A stretch of 64,000 nt of DNA from Paenibacillus sp. FSL H7-0326 (GCF_001955535.1 NZ_MPVN01000003.1:434001-498000), one strand, 5' to 3'; shown: positions 45,242 through 54,279, counted from the stretch's first letter. A program made the numbers and translations. The notes: a model not told the origin generated them from the letters alone.

Positions 45242-45955
45242 TTGAAGAGAAAAGGAAGTAAATATGGCGTTTCTATTGTTGTATGTACGAATAGACCGCA
45301 ATTTTTTAACAATATCCTGACAAATTTTAATAGGCAGCAATACAAGAACAAAGAGCTAATTATCATCCTGAATCATGACAGCATGAATCTAGAATCCTAT
45401 CGCAAACGTATTCGAGAGTACGCCAATGTAAGTATATTCCAAGTTCCCGAAAGGATATCATTAGGACAATGCTTAAATGCAGGAATTGAGCGTGCCCGCT
45501 TTCCGTTAATTGCGAAGGTTGATGACGACGACTATTATTCCGCCTATTATTTGAAAGAACAAGTAGGAGCACTGAAGAGGACCAACAGTGATATCGTAGG
45601 AAAACATTCTTGTCTTGTATATCTAGGCGCTTCAAAGAAGCTCCTGATCAGATCCCCTGATGAGGCAAGCAAATTTGTTGAATTTGTACAAGGCGGAACG
45701 ATACTGTTCAAGAAGGAAGTTCTCAGAAAGGTTCGATTCACCGATCGGTCAGTAGGGGAGGATGTTACGTTTCTGAGACAGTGCAGGAAGAGAGGATTTA
45801 AAACATATGCTACCTCACCTTATAACTATGTGTATCATCGCAGGCAGAACAAGAAGAGCCATACATGGAGAGCCGATGACGAGTTTTATCTAAGAGGCAG
45901 CAAATTGATTACGGTCACAGACCAGTTTCGTCCGATTGCAGATAAAGAGTTCTAA
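45242..45955 (+). CDS. Family 2 glycosyltransferase
   Basis: The 237-residue protein has a GT-A fold: YGVSIVVCTNRPQFFNNILTNFNRQQY at the N-terminus, then AKVDDDDYYSAYYL containing the metal-binding DxD, and VRFTDRSVGEDVTFLRQC as the acceptor-side acidic motif. It has no membrane helices. GT2 enzymes of this size often decorate cell-surface glycans or spore-coat proteins in bacilli. The start is TTG 45242 with GAGAGG before it. It appears monocistronic, so the acceptor is unknown. Confidence 0.85.
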   Translation: MKRKGSKYGVSIVVCTNRPQFFNNILTNFNRQQYKNKELIIILNHDSMNLESYRKRIREYANVSIFQVPERISLGQCLNAGIERARFPLIAKVDDDDYYSAYYLKEQVGALKRTNSDIVGKHSCLVYLGASKKLLIRSPDEASKFVEFVQGGTILFKKEVLRKVRFTDRSVGEDVTFLRQCRKRGFKTYATSPYNYVYHRRQNKKSHTWRADDEFYLRGSKLITVTDQFRPIADKEF

Positions 45956-46108
45956 TCGTATTTACTTCAAGGAGCAGATTGCCACAGCAGTCTGCTTCTT
46001 TGTTATCAATGAATACCAGATAACGTTATTGCTGCAGGGATTATAGAAATCGAATTGCAGTTGCAGTTGAAAGGCAGGTTCCCTTCTCTCATTGATAAGA
46101 TAATTTCC

Positions 46109-46138
46109 TTTACTTAAGCGAGGATCGAGGCGTATAAT
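46109..46138 (+). promoter_or_regulatory. Sigma-A promoter of the RarD-like gene
   Basis: TTTACT (46109-46114), an 18-bp spacer and a perfect TATAAT (46133-46138), 40 bp before the start codon. Confidence 0.55.
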
Positions 46139-46177
46139 TCGTTCTGACATCGGAGCGAGGAGAAAGGGAAATAGATT

Positions 46178-47056
46178 ATGAATAGTGGTTTGGTTAACGC
46201 GATTATTGCGTACATTATGTGGGGAGTGCTCCCACTGTATTGGAAGCTGTTTGACAATGTACCGGCAGGAGAGGTCTTGTCACATCGAGTTGTCTGGTCA
46301 TTCGTCTTCATGGGTATACTTGTCGCGTTGCAGCGGCGCTGGGGGGATATGAAGCGGATTGCGGCCAGCAGAACGCTTCTCCTGTCACTTACTGCCAGCG
46401 GATTACTGATTGCTGTGAATTGGCTGATCTTTATATGGGCGGTTAACAATGGGCATGTCGTTGAGACAAGTCTTGGTTATTATTTGAATCCGTTACTGAA
46501 TGTGCTGCTAGCCGTCGTATTCCTTCGTGAGAAGCCAAACCGCGGCCAATGGCTTGCGATTGCGATTGCTGGTGCCGCAGTGCTCATCATTGCCATCGAT
46601 TATGGACGGTTTCCATGGATTGCGATTTCTCTTGCGGTATCGTTTGGATTATACGGACTCGCCAAGAAGAAAATCGCACAAGATGCTTCGGTAGGCTTGC
46701 TGTCAGAGACGGCTGTAGTCCTGCCTATCGCGCTTGGCTACTGGGTCTACTTGGCCGCAACAGGAAAGACAACAGCATGGACACTGCCTGCCCACACGTT
46801 CATCGAGCTGCTGCTATCCGGTGTGGTTACGGCGCTGCCACTGCTCTTTTTTGCACGTGCAGCTGCACGGATGCCACTGTCTACACTCGGTTTTGTTCAA
46901 TACATCGGGCCGACGATTATGCTGTTACTAAGCGTATTTGTATTCAAGGAATCGGTCTCACCGATTCTCTTCATTGGTTTCGCACTGATCTGGGTTGCAC
47001 TCGTTGTATACGCTGCAGCATCGGTTCGAAGCGCAAAACTCGCGAAGGCGAGCTGA
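46178..47056 (+). CDS. rarD: RarD-like EamA-family transporter
   Basis: The 292-residue protein has ten hydrophobic helices and the RarD N-terminus (NAIIAYIMWGVLPLYWKLFDNVPAGEVLSHRVVWSF), followed by LGYYLNPLLNVLLAVVFLREKPNRGQW and GFVQYIGPTIMLLLSVFVFKE. The name comes from the E. coli homologue; the substrate is not known, and the family belongs to the drug/metabolite superfamily. A terminator follows directly. Confidence 0.88.
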   Translation: MNSGLVNAIIAYIMWGVLPLYWKLFDNVPAGEVLSHRVVWSFVFMGILVALQRRWGDMKRIAASRTLLLSLTASGLLIAVNWLIFIWAVNNGHVVETSLGYYLNPLLNVLLAVVFLREKPNRGQWLAIAIAGAAVLIIAIDYGRFPWIAISLAVSFGLYGLAKKKIAQDASVGLLSETAVVLPIALGYWVYLAATGKTTAWTLPAHTFIELLLSGVVTALPLLFFARAAARMPLSTLGFVQYIGPTIMLLLSVFVFKESVSPILFIGFALIWVALVVYAAASVRSAKLAKAS

Positions 47057-47077
47057 CAGCATTCTGGTAACATCAAT

Positions 47078-47120
47078 ACGCCCATTCCCATACGATGAGC
47101 AGGGAGTGGGCGTTTTCTTT
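47078..47120 (+). terminator. Intrinsic terminator of the RarD-like gene
   Basis: ACGCCCA (47078-47084) pairs with TGGGCGT (47107-47113), followed by TTTCTTTTC. Confidence 0.75.
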
Positions 47121-47149
47121 TCTTCATATAAGATTAATGCAGGATAAGC

Positions 47150-47788
47150 TTAATTTCTTAATAAGGCGAACGCCGATCCTGGCGATTGTAATTGAGTTTC
47201 ACTAATCACACACGCTAGCATCATGGATTCTTGTAATCTGCTTTGTCTAATATCACCTAAGTCAACAATGGTGGACCAACCCAGGTCCTTAAGAAGAGCG
47301 TTGACCCGATCTTTGGATGATGGATTGTTCCCAGATATAAACATAATGGGAGAGCCTTCCTTGAAATGAGGATGAATCATGATTTTGTCGCTGACCGTAT
47401 TTAGTGTTTTAACAACATGACTTTCCGGTAACAGCTGTTGAATGATTTCTCCTGCTGATGTATCGACAAGCTGCAAGCGTGGACCGTCATCAAAATATAC
47501 CGCATTGCTTACATCAATGACCGTCTTATTTTTGAAATAGACAGGATTAATTGTTTCTATTACATCCTTTAAGCAAGACCACGGAAGGGCCACAATAATG
47601 ATCTCACCAAACAGCGCGGCTTCATGAAATGATGTAATATTCCCTGATTTACCTACTTCAATCTTCCATTCAAAATGCTTTGGATCATGTGAAACACGAC
47701 TGCTGATGCAGACATCATAACCCGCACGAATTAATCCTTTGCCTAACATTTTACCTACGTTCCCCGCCCCAAGAATACCAATATTCAT
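47150..47788 (-). CDS. NADP-dependent F420-reductase-like oxidoreductase (YqfE/NPD-like)
   Basis: About 212 residues. MNIGILGAGNVGKMLGKGLIRAGYDVCISSR is an NADP-binding Rossmann start, followed by IIVALPWSCLKDVIE, NKTVIDVSNAVYF and VVKTLNTVSDKIM, the pattern of 'NADPH-dependent F420 reductase-like' proteins of bacteria without F420. The start at 47788 lies 9 bases after AAGGGAG; the longer frames lack a site. It is divergent from an HxlR regulator with 130 bp between, the usual partner for such reductases. Confidence 0.8.
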   Translation of the reverse strand: MNIGILGAGNVGKMLGKGLIRAGYDVCISSRVSHDPKHFEWKIEVGKSGNITSFHEAALFGEIIIVALPWSCLKDVIETINPVYFKNKTVIDVSNAVYFDDGPRLQLVDTSAGEIIQQLLPESHVVKTLNTVSDKIMIHPHFKEGSPIMFISGNNPSSKDRVNALLKDLGWSTIVDLGDIRQSRLQESMMLACVISETQLQSPGSAFALLRN

Positions 47789-47920
47789 GTACATTCTCTC
47801 CCTTCTACGAGTGATTATATGAGCTTTAATTCTTGTGTACAATTAGGCACTTTTTAGTATCCAATCTGTTTTCATATGCTTTAATATATAATTGAACCCG
47901 AAGATAAATGAGGTGAGAGA

Positions 47921-48268
47921 ATGCCTGTCCAGCCGAGTGAATGTCCCGTAGAGTCGGTGATATCTATACTAAGCGGGAGATGGAAAATCCCTATATATCG
48001 GTACTTATTTAATAATAACAGACCCGTACGTTACAGCGAATTGCACAGACATCTTCCATCCATTTCGAAGAAAATGCTAACAGAACAGCTGCGTGAGCTC
48101 GAGCGTGACGGAATTATTGAAAGGAAATCTTATCCGGAGCCAAGGCCAAGAGTAGAATATACATTGACCTCCTCAGGAAGATCCATGATTGTATTCCTTG
48201 ATCAGATGAGCGATTGGGGTCAACATCATAACCAAAATAAACGAGATGAGAGGGAAGATATTATTTGA
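47921..48268 (+). CDS. HxlR-family transcriptional regulator
   Basis: A 115-residue winged-helix protein: CPVESVISILSGRWKIPIYRYLFNNNRPVRYSELHRHLPSISKKMLTEQLRELERDGIIERK is the full HxlR core with its N-terminal cysteine (Cys9) that in relatives senses electrophiles or aldehydes. It probably controls the divergent reductase. Its stop codon overlaps the TTG start of the next gene by 3 bases, coupling the two. GAGGTGAGAG precedes the ATG. Confidence 0.9.
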   Translation: MPVQPSECPVESVISILSGRWKIPIYRYLFNNNRPVRYSELHRHLPSISKKMLTEQLRELERDGIIERKSYPEPRPRVEYTLTSSGRSMIVFLDQMSDWGQHHNQNKRDEREDII

Positions 48269-49083
48269 GTTCCAGATTACAATCCGATTGTGAGAATTGC
48301 TTTGGAATATGCTGTGTGGCCTTACCCTATGCAAAATCAGCCGATTTTTCTTTTGATAAAGAAGCGGGAGTCCCTTGTCGTAACTTGCATTTAGATCATC
48401 GTTGCAGCATCCATGAGCATCTGAGAGATAAGGGCTTTCATGGATGTGTCTCCTATGAATGCTTTGGAGCAGGACAACATGTTTCGCAAGAAATTTATGA
48501 AGGCAAAGATTGGAGATTAACTCCAGCGTTATCGAATGAAATGTTTGCGGTGTTTCCTATTGTTCAACAATTACATGAAATGCTTTATTACTTAAATCAA
48601 GCCTTGGATTTAGAAGACACTCAAACCATACATGATGAGCTGAGCAACGTTTTTGAGAGAACTTTATCCCTAACGAGACTTAACCCTAGAGATATTTTGG
48701 ATTTAGATGTACCGAATCATAGGGTAATCGTGAATGATCTATTAGTAAAAACAAGTGAATTCGTTCGAAGAGATTTCATTCAAAATAATAAAAAAAGAAA
48801 AGTACGCAAAGGGCTGGATTATTTAGGTGCAAATTTGAGAGGTATTGACTTCAGAGGTGCAAATCTCCGAGGGGCATTATTAATTGCCTCTGATTTGAGA
48901 GATGCTGACTTAAGAAAAGTGGATTTTATAGGGGCAGATCTAAGAAACGCAGATTTGTCTGGTGCAAATCTTACGGGATGTATCTTCCTTACTCAAGCAC
49001 AAGTCAATTCTGCAAAGGGGAATCAACATACTAAATTACCTCGTTATTTGAAATTCCCTGCTCATTGGTTAACTAAATCTTAG
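48265..49083 (+). CDS. Cysteine-rich pentapeptide-repeat protein
   Basis: The 272-residue protein has an N-terminal cysteine cluster (CENCFGICC, later VPCRN, HRCSIHEHL, HGCVSYECF) resembling a YkgJ-like metal-binding module, a helical middle, and a C-terminal block of pentapeptide repeats (YLGANLRGIDFRGANLRGA, then ADLRNADLSGANLTG; about residues 193-250) that folds as a right-handed quadrilateral helix. Pentapeptide proteins of this type can mimic DNA, but this one has too few repeats to call a gyrase protector. The TTG start overlaps the HxlR stop. Confidence 0.8.
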   Translation: MSSRLQSDCENCFGICCVALPYAKSADFSFDKEAGVPCRNLHLDHRCSIHEHLRDKGFHGCVSYECFGAGQHVSQEIYEGKDWRLTPALSNEMFAVFPIVQQLHEMLYYLNQALDLEDTQTIHDELSNVFERTLSLTRLNPRDILDLDVPNHRVIVNDLLVKTSEFVRRDFIQNNKKRKVRKGLDYLGANLRGIDFRGANLRGALLIASDLRDADLRKVDFIGADLRNADLSGANLTGCIFLTQAQVNSAKGNQHTKLPRYLKFPAHWLTKS

Positions 49084-49104
49084 GCGGAGTTGGATTCATT
49101 ACTG

Positions 49105-49989
49105 TCAATTAAACGGATGATTAATCCATCTTTTACGATACTGGAGCGGAGTAACACCCATATATTCTTTAAATAATTTGCAAAAATACGACACATTCAT
49201 TAAGCCGATTTCCTCTGCAATGACCAGGATCGGCTTGTTTGTCGTTGTTAACAATTGAACAGACTGATGTATTCTGCGAGCCGCAATATATTGAGAAATG
49301 CTGACTCCAGTTGCTTCTTTGAATAAGTGAGCAAGGTGGTAAGAAGAGAGGTGTAAGGAAGCGGCTAAGTCATCCAAACGATAAGGAATATGATAGTTCT
49401 TTTCGATCCAGCTTAATATTTTTTCCACCTGGTGGTTTTTGCGCTTAACAGGAAGAAATGCCGAATTACCTTCCCGTTTCATCCACAGGGGATGAATAAA
49501 ATGAAACAAGTTGACAAGAAAGAGTGAAACCTCCTCTGAGCGGTTGGACTCGTCTATATTAGGGATACGCTCTTGGAAGGATTTGAATTGGTGAATGAGG
49601 ATATGCTGATCGTCAACTTCATACAGGCAGGGAAAGGGCAGATTACCTTGACAAATATGTTTAAAAAAAGCGTGAAGCGCAGGCCATTTTTCGAAATAGG
49701 TTTCATATAGACTGGGTTCAAAAATAGCCATGGATCTTTCAAAACATTGATCATTTGAATAATCCAATGTTAGATGATGAAGCTGATAAGGCTGAAATAT
49801 ACAGAGCATGCCGGGTTTAATATCGTAGCTTCGGTTATTTACGATCATCGTACCGCGCCCATCGTGGATGAATAGCAGCTCGATGCCCAGATGGGAGTGA
49901 AATGTTTCCCTATGTTCATTATTAATACTTTTGCGTCTGTAAGCAAAATGAAGGTTTTTTTCACTAAATTGATGAAGATCATATCGCAT
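49105..49989 (-). CDS. AraC-family regulator with cupin sensor domain
   Basis: The 294-residue protein has an N-terminal cupin (TFHSHLGIELLFIHDGRGTMIVNNRSYDIKPGMLCIFQPYQLHHL) and C-terminal helix-turn-helices (YRLDDLAASLHLSSYHLAHLFKEATGVS; ILVIAEEIGLMNVSYFCKLFKEYMGVTPLQYRK). It is divergent from the oxidoreductase at 50154, 164 bp apart, and so probably activates it in response to a sugar or polyol. GGAGGATG-type sequence precedes the ATG. Confidence 0.88.
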   Translation of the reverse strand: MRYDLHQFSEKNLHFAYRRKSINNEHRETFHSHLGIELLFIHDGRGTMIVNNRSYDIKPGMLCIFQPYQLHHLTLDYSNDQCFERSMAIFEPSLYETYFEKWPALHAFFKHICQGNLPFPCLYEVDDQHILIHQFKSFQERIPNIDESNRSEEVSLFLVNLFHFIHPLWMKREGNSAFLPVKRKNHQVEKILSWIEKNYHIPYRLDDLAASLHLSSYHLAHLFKEATGVSISQYIAARRIHQSVQLLTTTNKPILVIAEEIGLMNVSYFCKLFKEYMGVTPLQYRKRWINHPFN

Positions 49990-50153
49990 ATTGCATCATC
50001 CTCCAAGCAAGTATCTCCAATGCTACCAATATATCGAACCTCTTACAAAACCGCAATATAGCGTTATTTTATCCACATTACAGCATCACATCGAATCTTC
50101 TTGTTGAGGTATGATCATGTTGAGAATAACGTTAGGTATAGGGAGGAGCTGCA

Positions 50154-51305
50154 ATGCAGAAGGTTGCGATAATAGGTGCTGGGGCAATTTCCAGAGCGCA
50201 TATTGATGGTTTTTTACAGTTTAAGGATCGCTGTCAGATAGCAGCCTTATGTGATATATATCCTGACAAGGCTGAAGCCAAGAAAGAGGAGTATGGACTG
50301 GACGCTAAAGTTGTTAGCGATTACAAGAAACTGCTTCATGACGGAATTGATCTCGTCTCCATCTGTTTACCTCCATATGAGCATGCACGGACAGCGATTG
50401 ATTTTCTGAATGCAGGAACTCATGTTTTAGTGGAAAAGCCGATGGCTTCATCGCTGGAGGAATGTGATCTCATGATCGAAGCCGCTCAGAAGAGCGGTAA
50501 AGTCTTGTCGGTTGTGGCTCAAAACCGGTTCACCAATCCAATCATGAAGCTTAAAAAGATGCTGGACACCGGGCTAGCAGGTCCAATCCTGCATGCTCAG
50601 GTAGATTCCTTCTGGTGGCGCGGACACTGTTACTATGATCTCTGGTGGCGTGGTACCTGGGAGAAGGAAGGAGGCGGATGTACGCTGAACCATGCGGTTC
50701 ATCATATCGACGCCTTGCTCTGGATGATGGGACGTCCGATTCAGGTTCAAGCATTCATGAGCAATGTTGCCCATGACAATGCGGAGGTGGAAGATCTATC
50801 GATTGCGATGCTTCGTTTTCCGAATGGGGCACTCGGACAGATCACCAGCTCGGTTGTGCATCATGGTGAAGAACAGCAGTTTATTTTTCAAGGAAGGCAT
50901 GCTCGAATTTCGGCCCCTTGGAAAATATACGCTTCCTCTTCAAAGTCGAACGGTTTTCCTGAGAAAAATGTCGAGCTCGAAGAACAGCTGCAACAAGCTT
51001 ATGAGCGTCTGCCTGATCTGCCGTATGAGGGGCATGTTGCTCAAATTGATAATGTCCTGCGTGCTATTGAGACAGGCGAACCTCCGTTGATTGACGGAGT
51101 TAGCGGACGTACGACCTTGGAAATGATCATGGCTATCTATACAGCTGCCAGTACTGGAGAGGTTGTTAGTCTACCGCTGGTTGCGGGTGATCCATTCTAT
51201 ACGCAGGCAGGAGTTAAACAGCATGCCATTCATTTCTATGAGAAAAGCGGTCATATCGATAATTTCGCTGATCAAGAGATTACTACAGGTACGTCATTGG
51301 AATAG
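50154..51305 (+). CDS. Gfo/Idh/MocA-family oxidoreductase
   Basis: The 383-residue protein begins QKVAIIGAGAISRAHIDGFLQF, a Rossmann NAD(P) site, with LVEKPMASSLEECDLMIEAA containing the catalytic EKP lysine and HAVHHIDALLWMMG carrying the active-site histidines. The family oxidises or epimerises sugars, inositols and amino-sugars. GGGAGGAGC lies before the ATG. The divergent AraC regulator suggests induction by the substrate. The precise substrate is open. Confidence 0.9.
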   Translation: MQKVAIIGAGAISRAHIDGFLQFKDRCQIAALCDIYPDKAEAKKEEYGLDAKVVSDYKKLLHDGIDLVSICLPPYEHARTAIDFLNAGTHVLVEKPMASSLEECDLMIEAAQKSGKVLSVVAQNRFTNPIMKLKKMLDTGLAGPILHAQVDSFWWRGHCYYDLWWRGTWEKEGGGCTLNHAVHHIDALLWMMGRPIQVQAFMSNVAHDNAEVEDLSIAMLRFPNGALGQITSSVVHHGEEQQFIFQGRHARISAPWKIYASSSKSNGFPEKNVELEEQLQQAYERLPDLPYEGHVAQIDNVLRAIETGEPPLIDGVSGRTTLEMIMAIYTAASTGEVVSLPLVAGDPFYTQAGVKQHAIHFYEKSGHIDNFADQEITTGTSLE

Positions 51306-51415
51306 TTAATTCCAATGATAGATGAGGTGAATCAGGAATAAGACGGGATGAAGTGTCTATTAACCCAAAAGGAAGCAGGTGCTATCCCGTTCAAAATTTG
51401 ATAAATGCAAGGCCA

Positions 51416-51461
51416 AAAACAGCTCATTTATGATGCCATTATCGTAATGAGCTGTTTTTTT
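51416..51461 (+). terminator. Intrinsic terminator after the oxidoreductase gene
   Basis: AACAGCTCATT pairs with AATGAGCTGTT, followed by seven T. Upstream, ACGGGAT and ATCCCGT (about 51342 and 51384) form another possible stem; no gene is seen in the 260-bp gap. Confidence 0.85.
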
Positions 51462-51572
51462 CATGACTTATAGTAAAATTTTAAGAAAAAATTAAACATT
51501 TCCCCACTTTCATGTTAAACATTCTCCCTTATCCTTAGAGAATCACATTGAAATACAAGGGAGTTACTTGGA

Positions 51573-52439
51573 ATGAAAAAGTGGTGGATTTGGGTATCAA
51601 TGTTTTTGGTTCTATCGGGCTGCGGCTTTGGGGAGGAACAGGATGTTAAAATAACGGTTGATGCAAAGATACCTATAGATGGAACGTCCCCTTCTCTGCA
51701 ATTGACGAGGAAGCAAGTATATACTGGATCACTGGTGTTGGTGAACAAGGAACGTAAGCTTCATAAGGAGGCAGTACCGAACGATATTATCGATTTAGGA
51801 GTAAGGGACGAGTTAACGAAAGGGTTTGAATTACTCGAATCTTCTATACTCTTGTCCGAAAAGGTTGCCCGCAAGTTCGGAGAGATGGTTGAAGCTGCCG
51901 CTAAAGATGGTGTGCACGACTTTCGTATTAGTAGTGGGTATCGGGATATGTCTGATCAAGAGCAGCTATTTGAGGAAAAGGGGGAGGATTACGCGCTTCC
52001 GGCTGGGCATAGCGAGCATAATCTCGGGCTGTCACTCGACATCGGATCCACGTCCGGACCCATTGATCAGTCCGCAGAGGGTAATTGGCTAAAGAAGAAT
52101 GCTTGGAACTACGGCTTTATTCTCCGTTATCCAAAGGACAAGACAAATATAACCGGCATTCAATATGAGCCTTGGCATTTCCGCTATGTAGGTCTACCGC
52201 ATAGCCTCATCATGAAGGAGAAAGATTTCGTATTAGAGGAATATCTTGCTTATCTGAAGGATCAGGGTTCCATTCAGGTGGAAGCTGGTGGTGAAACATA
52301 CCAAATTATTTATGTACCAGCCTATGTTCCCGTTTCAAAGCAGCCGAAGGTTTCTATACCATCAGGGAGCAAGTATGACGTATCCGGAGATAATATTGAT
52401 GGTTATATAGTGACGGTGCTTCTGACAAACATTTTGTAA
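51573..52439 (+). CDS. VanY-type D-alanyl-D-alanine carboxypeptidase lipoprotein
   Basis: The 288-residue protein has a lipoprotein signal (VLSGC, Cys17) and a VanY zinc peptidase domain: FRISSGYRDMSDQEQLFEEKG, PAGHSEHNLGLSLDI (zinc His and Asp) and EPWHFRYVG (zinc His plus catalytic region). It should sit outside the membrane and trim terminal D-Ala from peptidoglycan stems. There is no vanS/vanR or vanHAX nearby, so it is more likely a housekeeping DD-carboxypeptidase than a resistance gene. AAGGGAG precedes the ATG. Confidence 0.9.
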   Translation: MKKWWIWVSMFLVLSGCGFGEEQDVKITVDAKIPIDGTSPSLQLTRKQVYTGSLVLVNKERKLHKEAVPNDIIDLGVRDELTKGFELLESSILLSEKVARKFGEMVEAAAKDGVHDFRISSGYRDMSDQEQLFEEKGEDYALPAGHSEHNLGLSLDIGSTSGPIDQSAEGNWLKKNAWNYGFILRYPKDKTNITGIQYEPWHFRYVGLPHSLIMKEKDFVLEEYLAYLKDQGSIQVEAGGETYQIIYVPAYVPVSKQPKVSIPSGSKYDVSGDNIDGYIVTVLLTNIL

Positions 52440-52460
52440 TAAACTAACAAAACAACATAT

Positions 52461-52475
52461 TTAAGCGTTTCCATA
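52461..52475. promoter_or_regulatory. Possible catabolite-responsive element before the GH5 gene
   Basis: Read on the minus strand, ATGGAAACGCTTAAA matches the cre consensus WTGNAANCGNWNNCW at 14 of 15 positions. A weak promoter (TTATTC, 17 bp, TATTTT) follows at 52483-52511, so carbon catabolite control of the endoglucanase is plausible. Confidence 0.45.
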
Positions 52476-52541
52476 ATTATGTTATTCTGTTAGTGTTACA
52501 ACTCTATTTTGTTTGTTTAATTGTTAGGGGGAGGAGGATAA

Positions 52542-52556
52542 ATGTTATCTAAATAA
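52542..52556 (+). other. Possible four-codon leader ORF (MLSK)
   Basis: GGGGGAGGAGGATAA is followed by ATG-TTA-TCT-AAA-TAA, 65 bp before the real ATG of the GH5 gene. The ribosome binding site is stronger than that of the gene itself. It may be a leader ORF or a chance or remnant site. Confidence 0.25.
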
Positions 52557-52620
52557 TGTGTTTGAGCTTGTTATATGAATTGTTTGTTAAAACAAAAATA
52601 TGATAATCGGAGGATTCGTT

Positions 52621-53823
52621 ATGCTAGCGCAAATGAAGAGATTTGGCGTTCTCAGCTTAGCTCTTGTATTACTTGTGACTGTTGTCCTTACAGGGTGGAG
52701 CACCCGCGCATCCGCAGCTAATTTCAGGTCATTGTCAGCATCTCAAATCGTGCCTGAGATGGGTGCGGGTTGGAATCTAGGCAATCAGCTTGAAGCATCC
52801 ATAAACGGCACCCCGAATGAGACCGTTTGGGGCAATCCGGTCATTACACCGCAGCTGATTCAAAAGGTGAAGGCTGCCGGTTTCAAAACGATTCGAATCC
52901 CTGTGTCGTATCTTAATCATATTGGAAGCGCTCCGAACTACACGATCAACGAAGCATGGCTGAATCGCATTCAAACCGTGGTTGACTATGCTTATAACGA
53001 AGGCTTGTATGTCATCATTAATATTCATGGCGATGGTTACAATTCCGTTTCTGGCGGATGGCTGCTGGTGAATGGAAGTAATCAAGCTGCTATCAAGGAA
53101 AAATATCAAAAGGTCTGGCAGCAGATTGCTACTAGATTCAGCAGCTATAATGAACGTCTTATTTTTGAATCAATGAACGAAGTGTTTGATGGAACTTACG
53201 GCAATCCGAATGCAGCATACTACGCGAACCTAAACGCCTACAATCAAATCTTTGTGGATACGGTCCGCAAGACCGGAGGCAATAACAATGCCAGATGGCT
53301 CTTGATTCCAGGCTGGAATACCAACATTGATTACACGGTAGGTAATTATGGCTTCGTTCTTCCGACGGATAATTTCAGATCTTCCGCTATTCCAAGCTCG
53401 GAGAAGAGAATCATGATCTCGGCGCACTATTACTCTCCATGGGATTTTGCAGGTGAAGAATCCGGCAATATTACACAGTGGGGTGCAACGGCAACGAATC
53501 CTTCTAAGAAATCCACTTGGGGACAAGAGGACTATCTGGAATCGCAAATCAAAGCGATGCATGATAAGTTTGTAACCCAAGGCTATCCGGTTGTCATTGG
53601 TGAATTCGGCTCTATCGATAAAACGGCGTATGATTCTACTAATAACGTTTACCGTCAAGCTTTTGCCAAAGCGGTAGCAGCAACCTCTAAGAAATACAAA
53701 TCGGTTCCGGTTTATTGGGACAATGGTCATAACGGACAGCATGGATTTGCTCTGTTTAACCGCTCGAATAATACCGTTACCCAGCAAGGCATCATTAATG
53801 CCATCATGCAAGGTATGCAATAA
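52621..53823 (+). CDS. Secreted GH5 endoglucanase-like cellulase
   Basis: About 400 residues. ATG 52621 lies 7 bases after GGAGG and gives a signal peptide (MKRFGVLSLALVLLVTVVLTG, cleavage after ASA). The barrel shows MGAGWNLGNQLEA, FKTIRIPVSYLNHIG, IINIHGDGYNS, LIFESMNEVFDG (acid/base Glu) and PVVIGEFGSID (nucleophile Glu), the GH5 endo-beta-1,4-glucanase pattern. There is no carbohydrate-binding module. It is secreted, while its downstream neighbours are intracellular. A possible cre site lies upstream. Confidence 0.92.
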   Translation: MLAQMKRFGVLSLALVLLVTVVLTGWSTRASAANFRSLSASQIVPEMGAGWNLGNQLEASINGTPNETVWGNPVITPQLIQKVKAAGFKTIRIPVSYLNHIGSAPNYTINEAWLNRIQTVVDYAYNEGLYVIINIHGDGYNSVSGGWLLVNGSNQAAIKEKYQKVWQQIATRFSSYNERLIFESMNEVFDGTYGNPNAAYYANLNAYNQIFVDTVRKTGGNNNARWLLIPGWNTNIDYTVGNYGFVLPTDNFRSSAIPSSEKRIMISAHYYSPWDFAGEESGNITQWGATATNPSKKSTWGQEDYLESQIKAMHDKFVTQGYPVVIGEFGSIDKTAYDSTNNVYRQAFAKAVAATSKKYKSVPVYWDNGHNGQHGFALFNRSNNTVTQQGIINAIMQGMQ

Positions 53824-53847
53824 TTGAGTGCCTGCGTTTCATTGTAC

Positions 53848-53886
53848 AAACGGCGTGTTCCCGTAATAGGGGACATGCCGTTTTTG
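53848..53886 (+). terminator. Intrinsic terminator of the GH5 gene
   Basis: AAACGGCGTGTTCCC pairs with GGGGACATGCCGTTT with two mismatches, followed by TTTTTG. Confidence 0.75.
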
Positions 53887-53897
53887 TTGCTGTATGA

Positions 53898-54129
53898 AGT
53901 TATCCAAAAGACATCGTCGCAAATGATAGGTGTGCTTATCAATTGGAGGAAGACGGAAAACCGGTCATTCTTGACCAGGATAAATACAAGAACGAAGTAA
54001 GCTGGGCAAGTGACTTTACAATGCTATACAGAAAATCAAGTCGATGAAGAAGTTCCTGCACAGAAAGAAGCACTGAGACTATTCCAGGAATCCATTGATG
54101 CCTATATGAACGATCTCCCAGTAGGTTAA
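53898..54129 (+). pseudogene. Degraded ORF of unknown origin
   Basis: A startless frame reads SYPKDIVANDRCAYQLEEDG, then KPVILDQDKYKNEVSWASDFTMLY; after a one-base shift near 54030 it continues ENQVDEEVPAQKEALRLFQE and ends SIDAYMNDLPVG at 54129. The two halves read as one coding sequence of about 77 residues broken by a +1 shift. No family recognised. The remainder to 54279 holds no gene. Confidence 0.4.
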
Positions 54130-54279
54130 TGTTTGACCCATTCCGAGCATAAGCGTAAGGGAATATAAGAATATAGTCCATTAAATACAGAGGATTATCA
54201 ATTGTCCGCTGGCTTTGAACCCTGTAATCTTGAGCTAAGACATGTAAGCAGCTTAAGAAGGACCAAAGGAGTGATTGAG

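Noticed and set aside
46549..47070. 173-codon frame within the RarD-like gene
   Set aside because: Rich in Cys, Trp and Arg, out of frame with a convincing ten-helix transporter; a shadow frame.
51573..52439. VanY-like gene as a vancomycin-resistance cluster
   Set aside because: No vanHAX, vanS or vanR genes nearby; single DD-carboxypeptidases are normal in bacilli.
53230..53820. 196-codon minus-strand frame inside the GH5 gene
   Set aside because: Entirely antisense to a cellulase with both catalytic motifs; no independent support.
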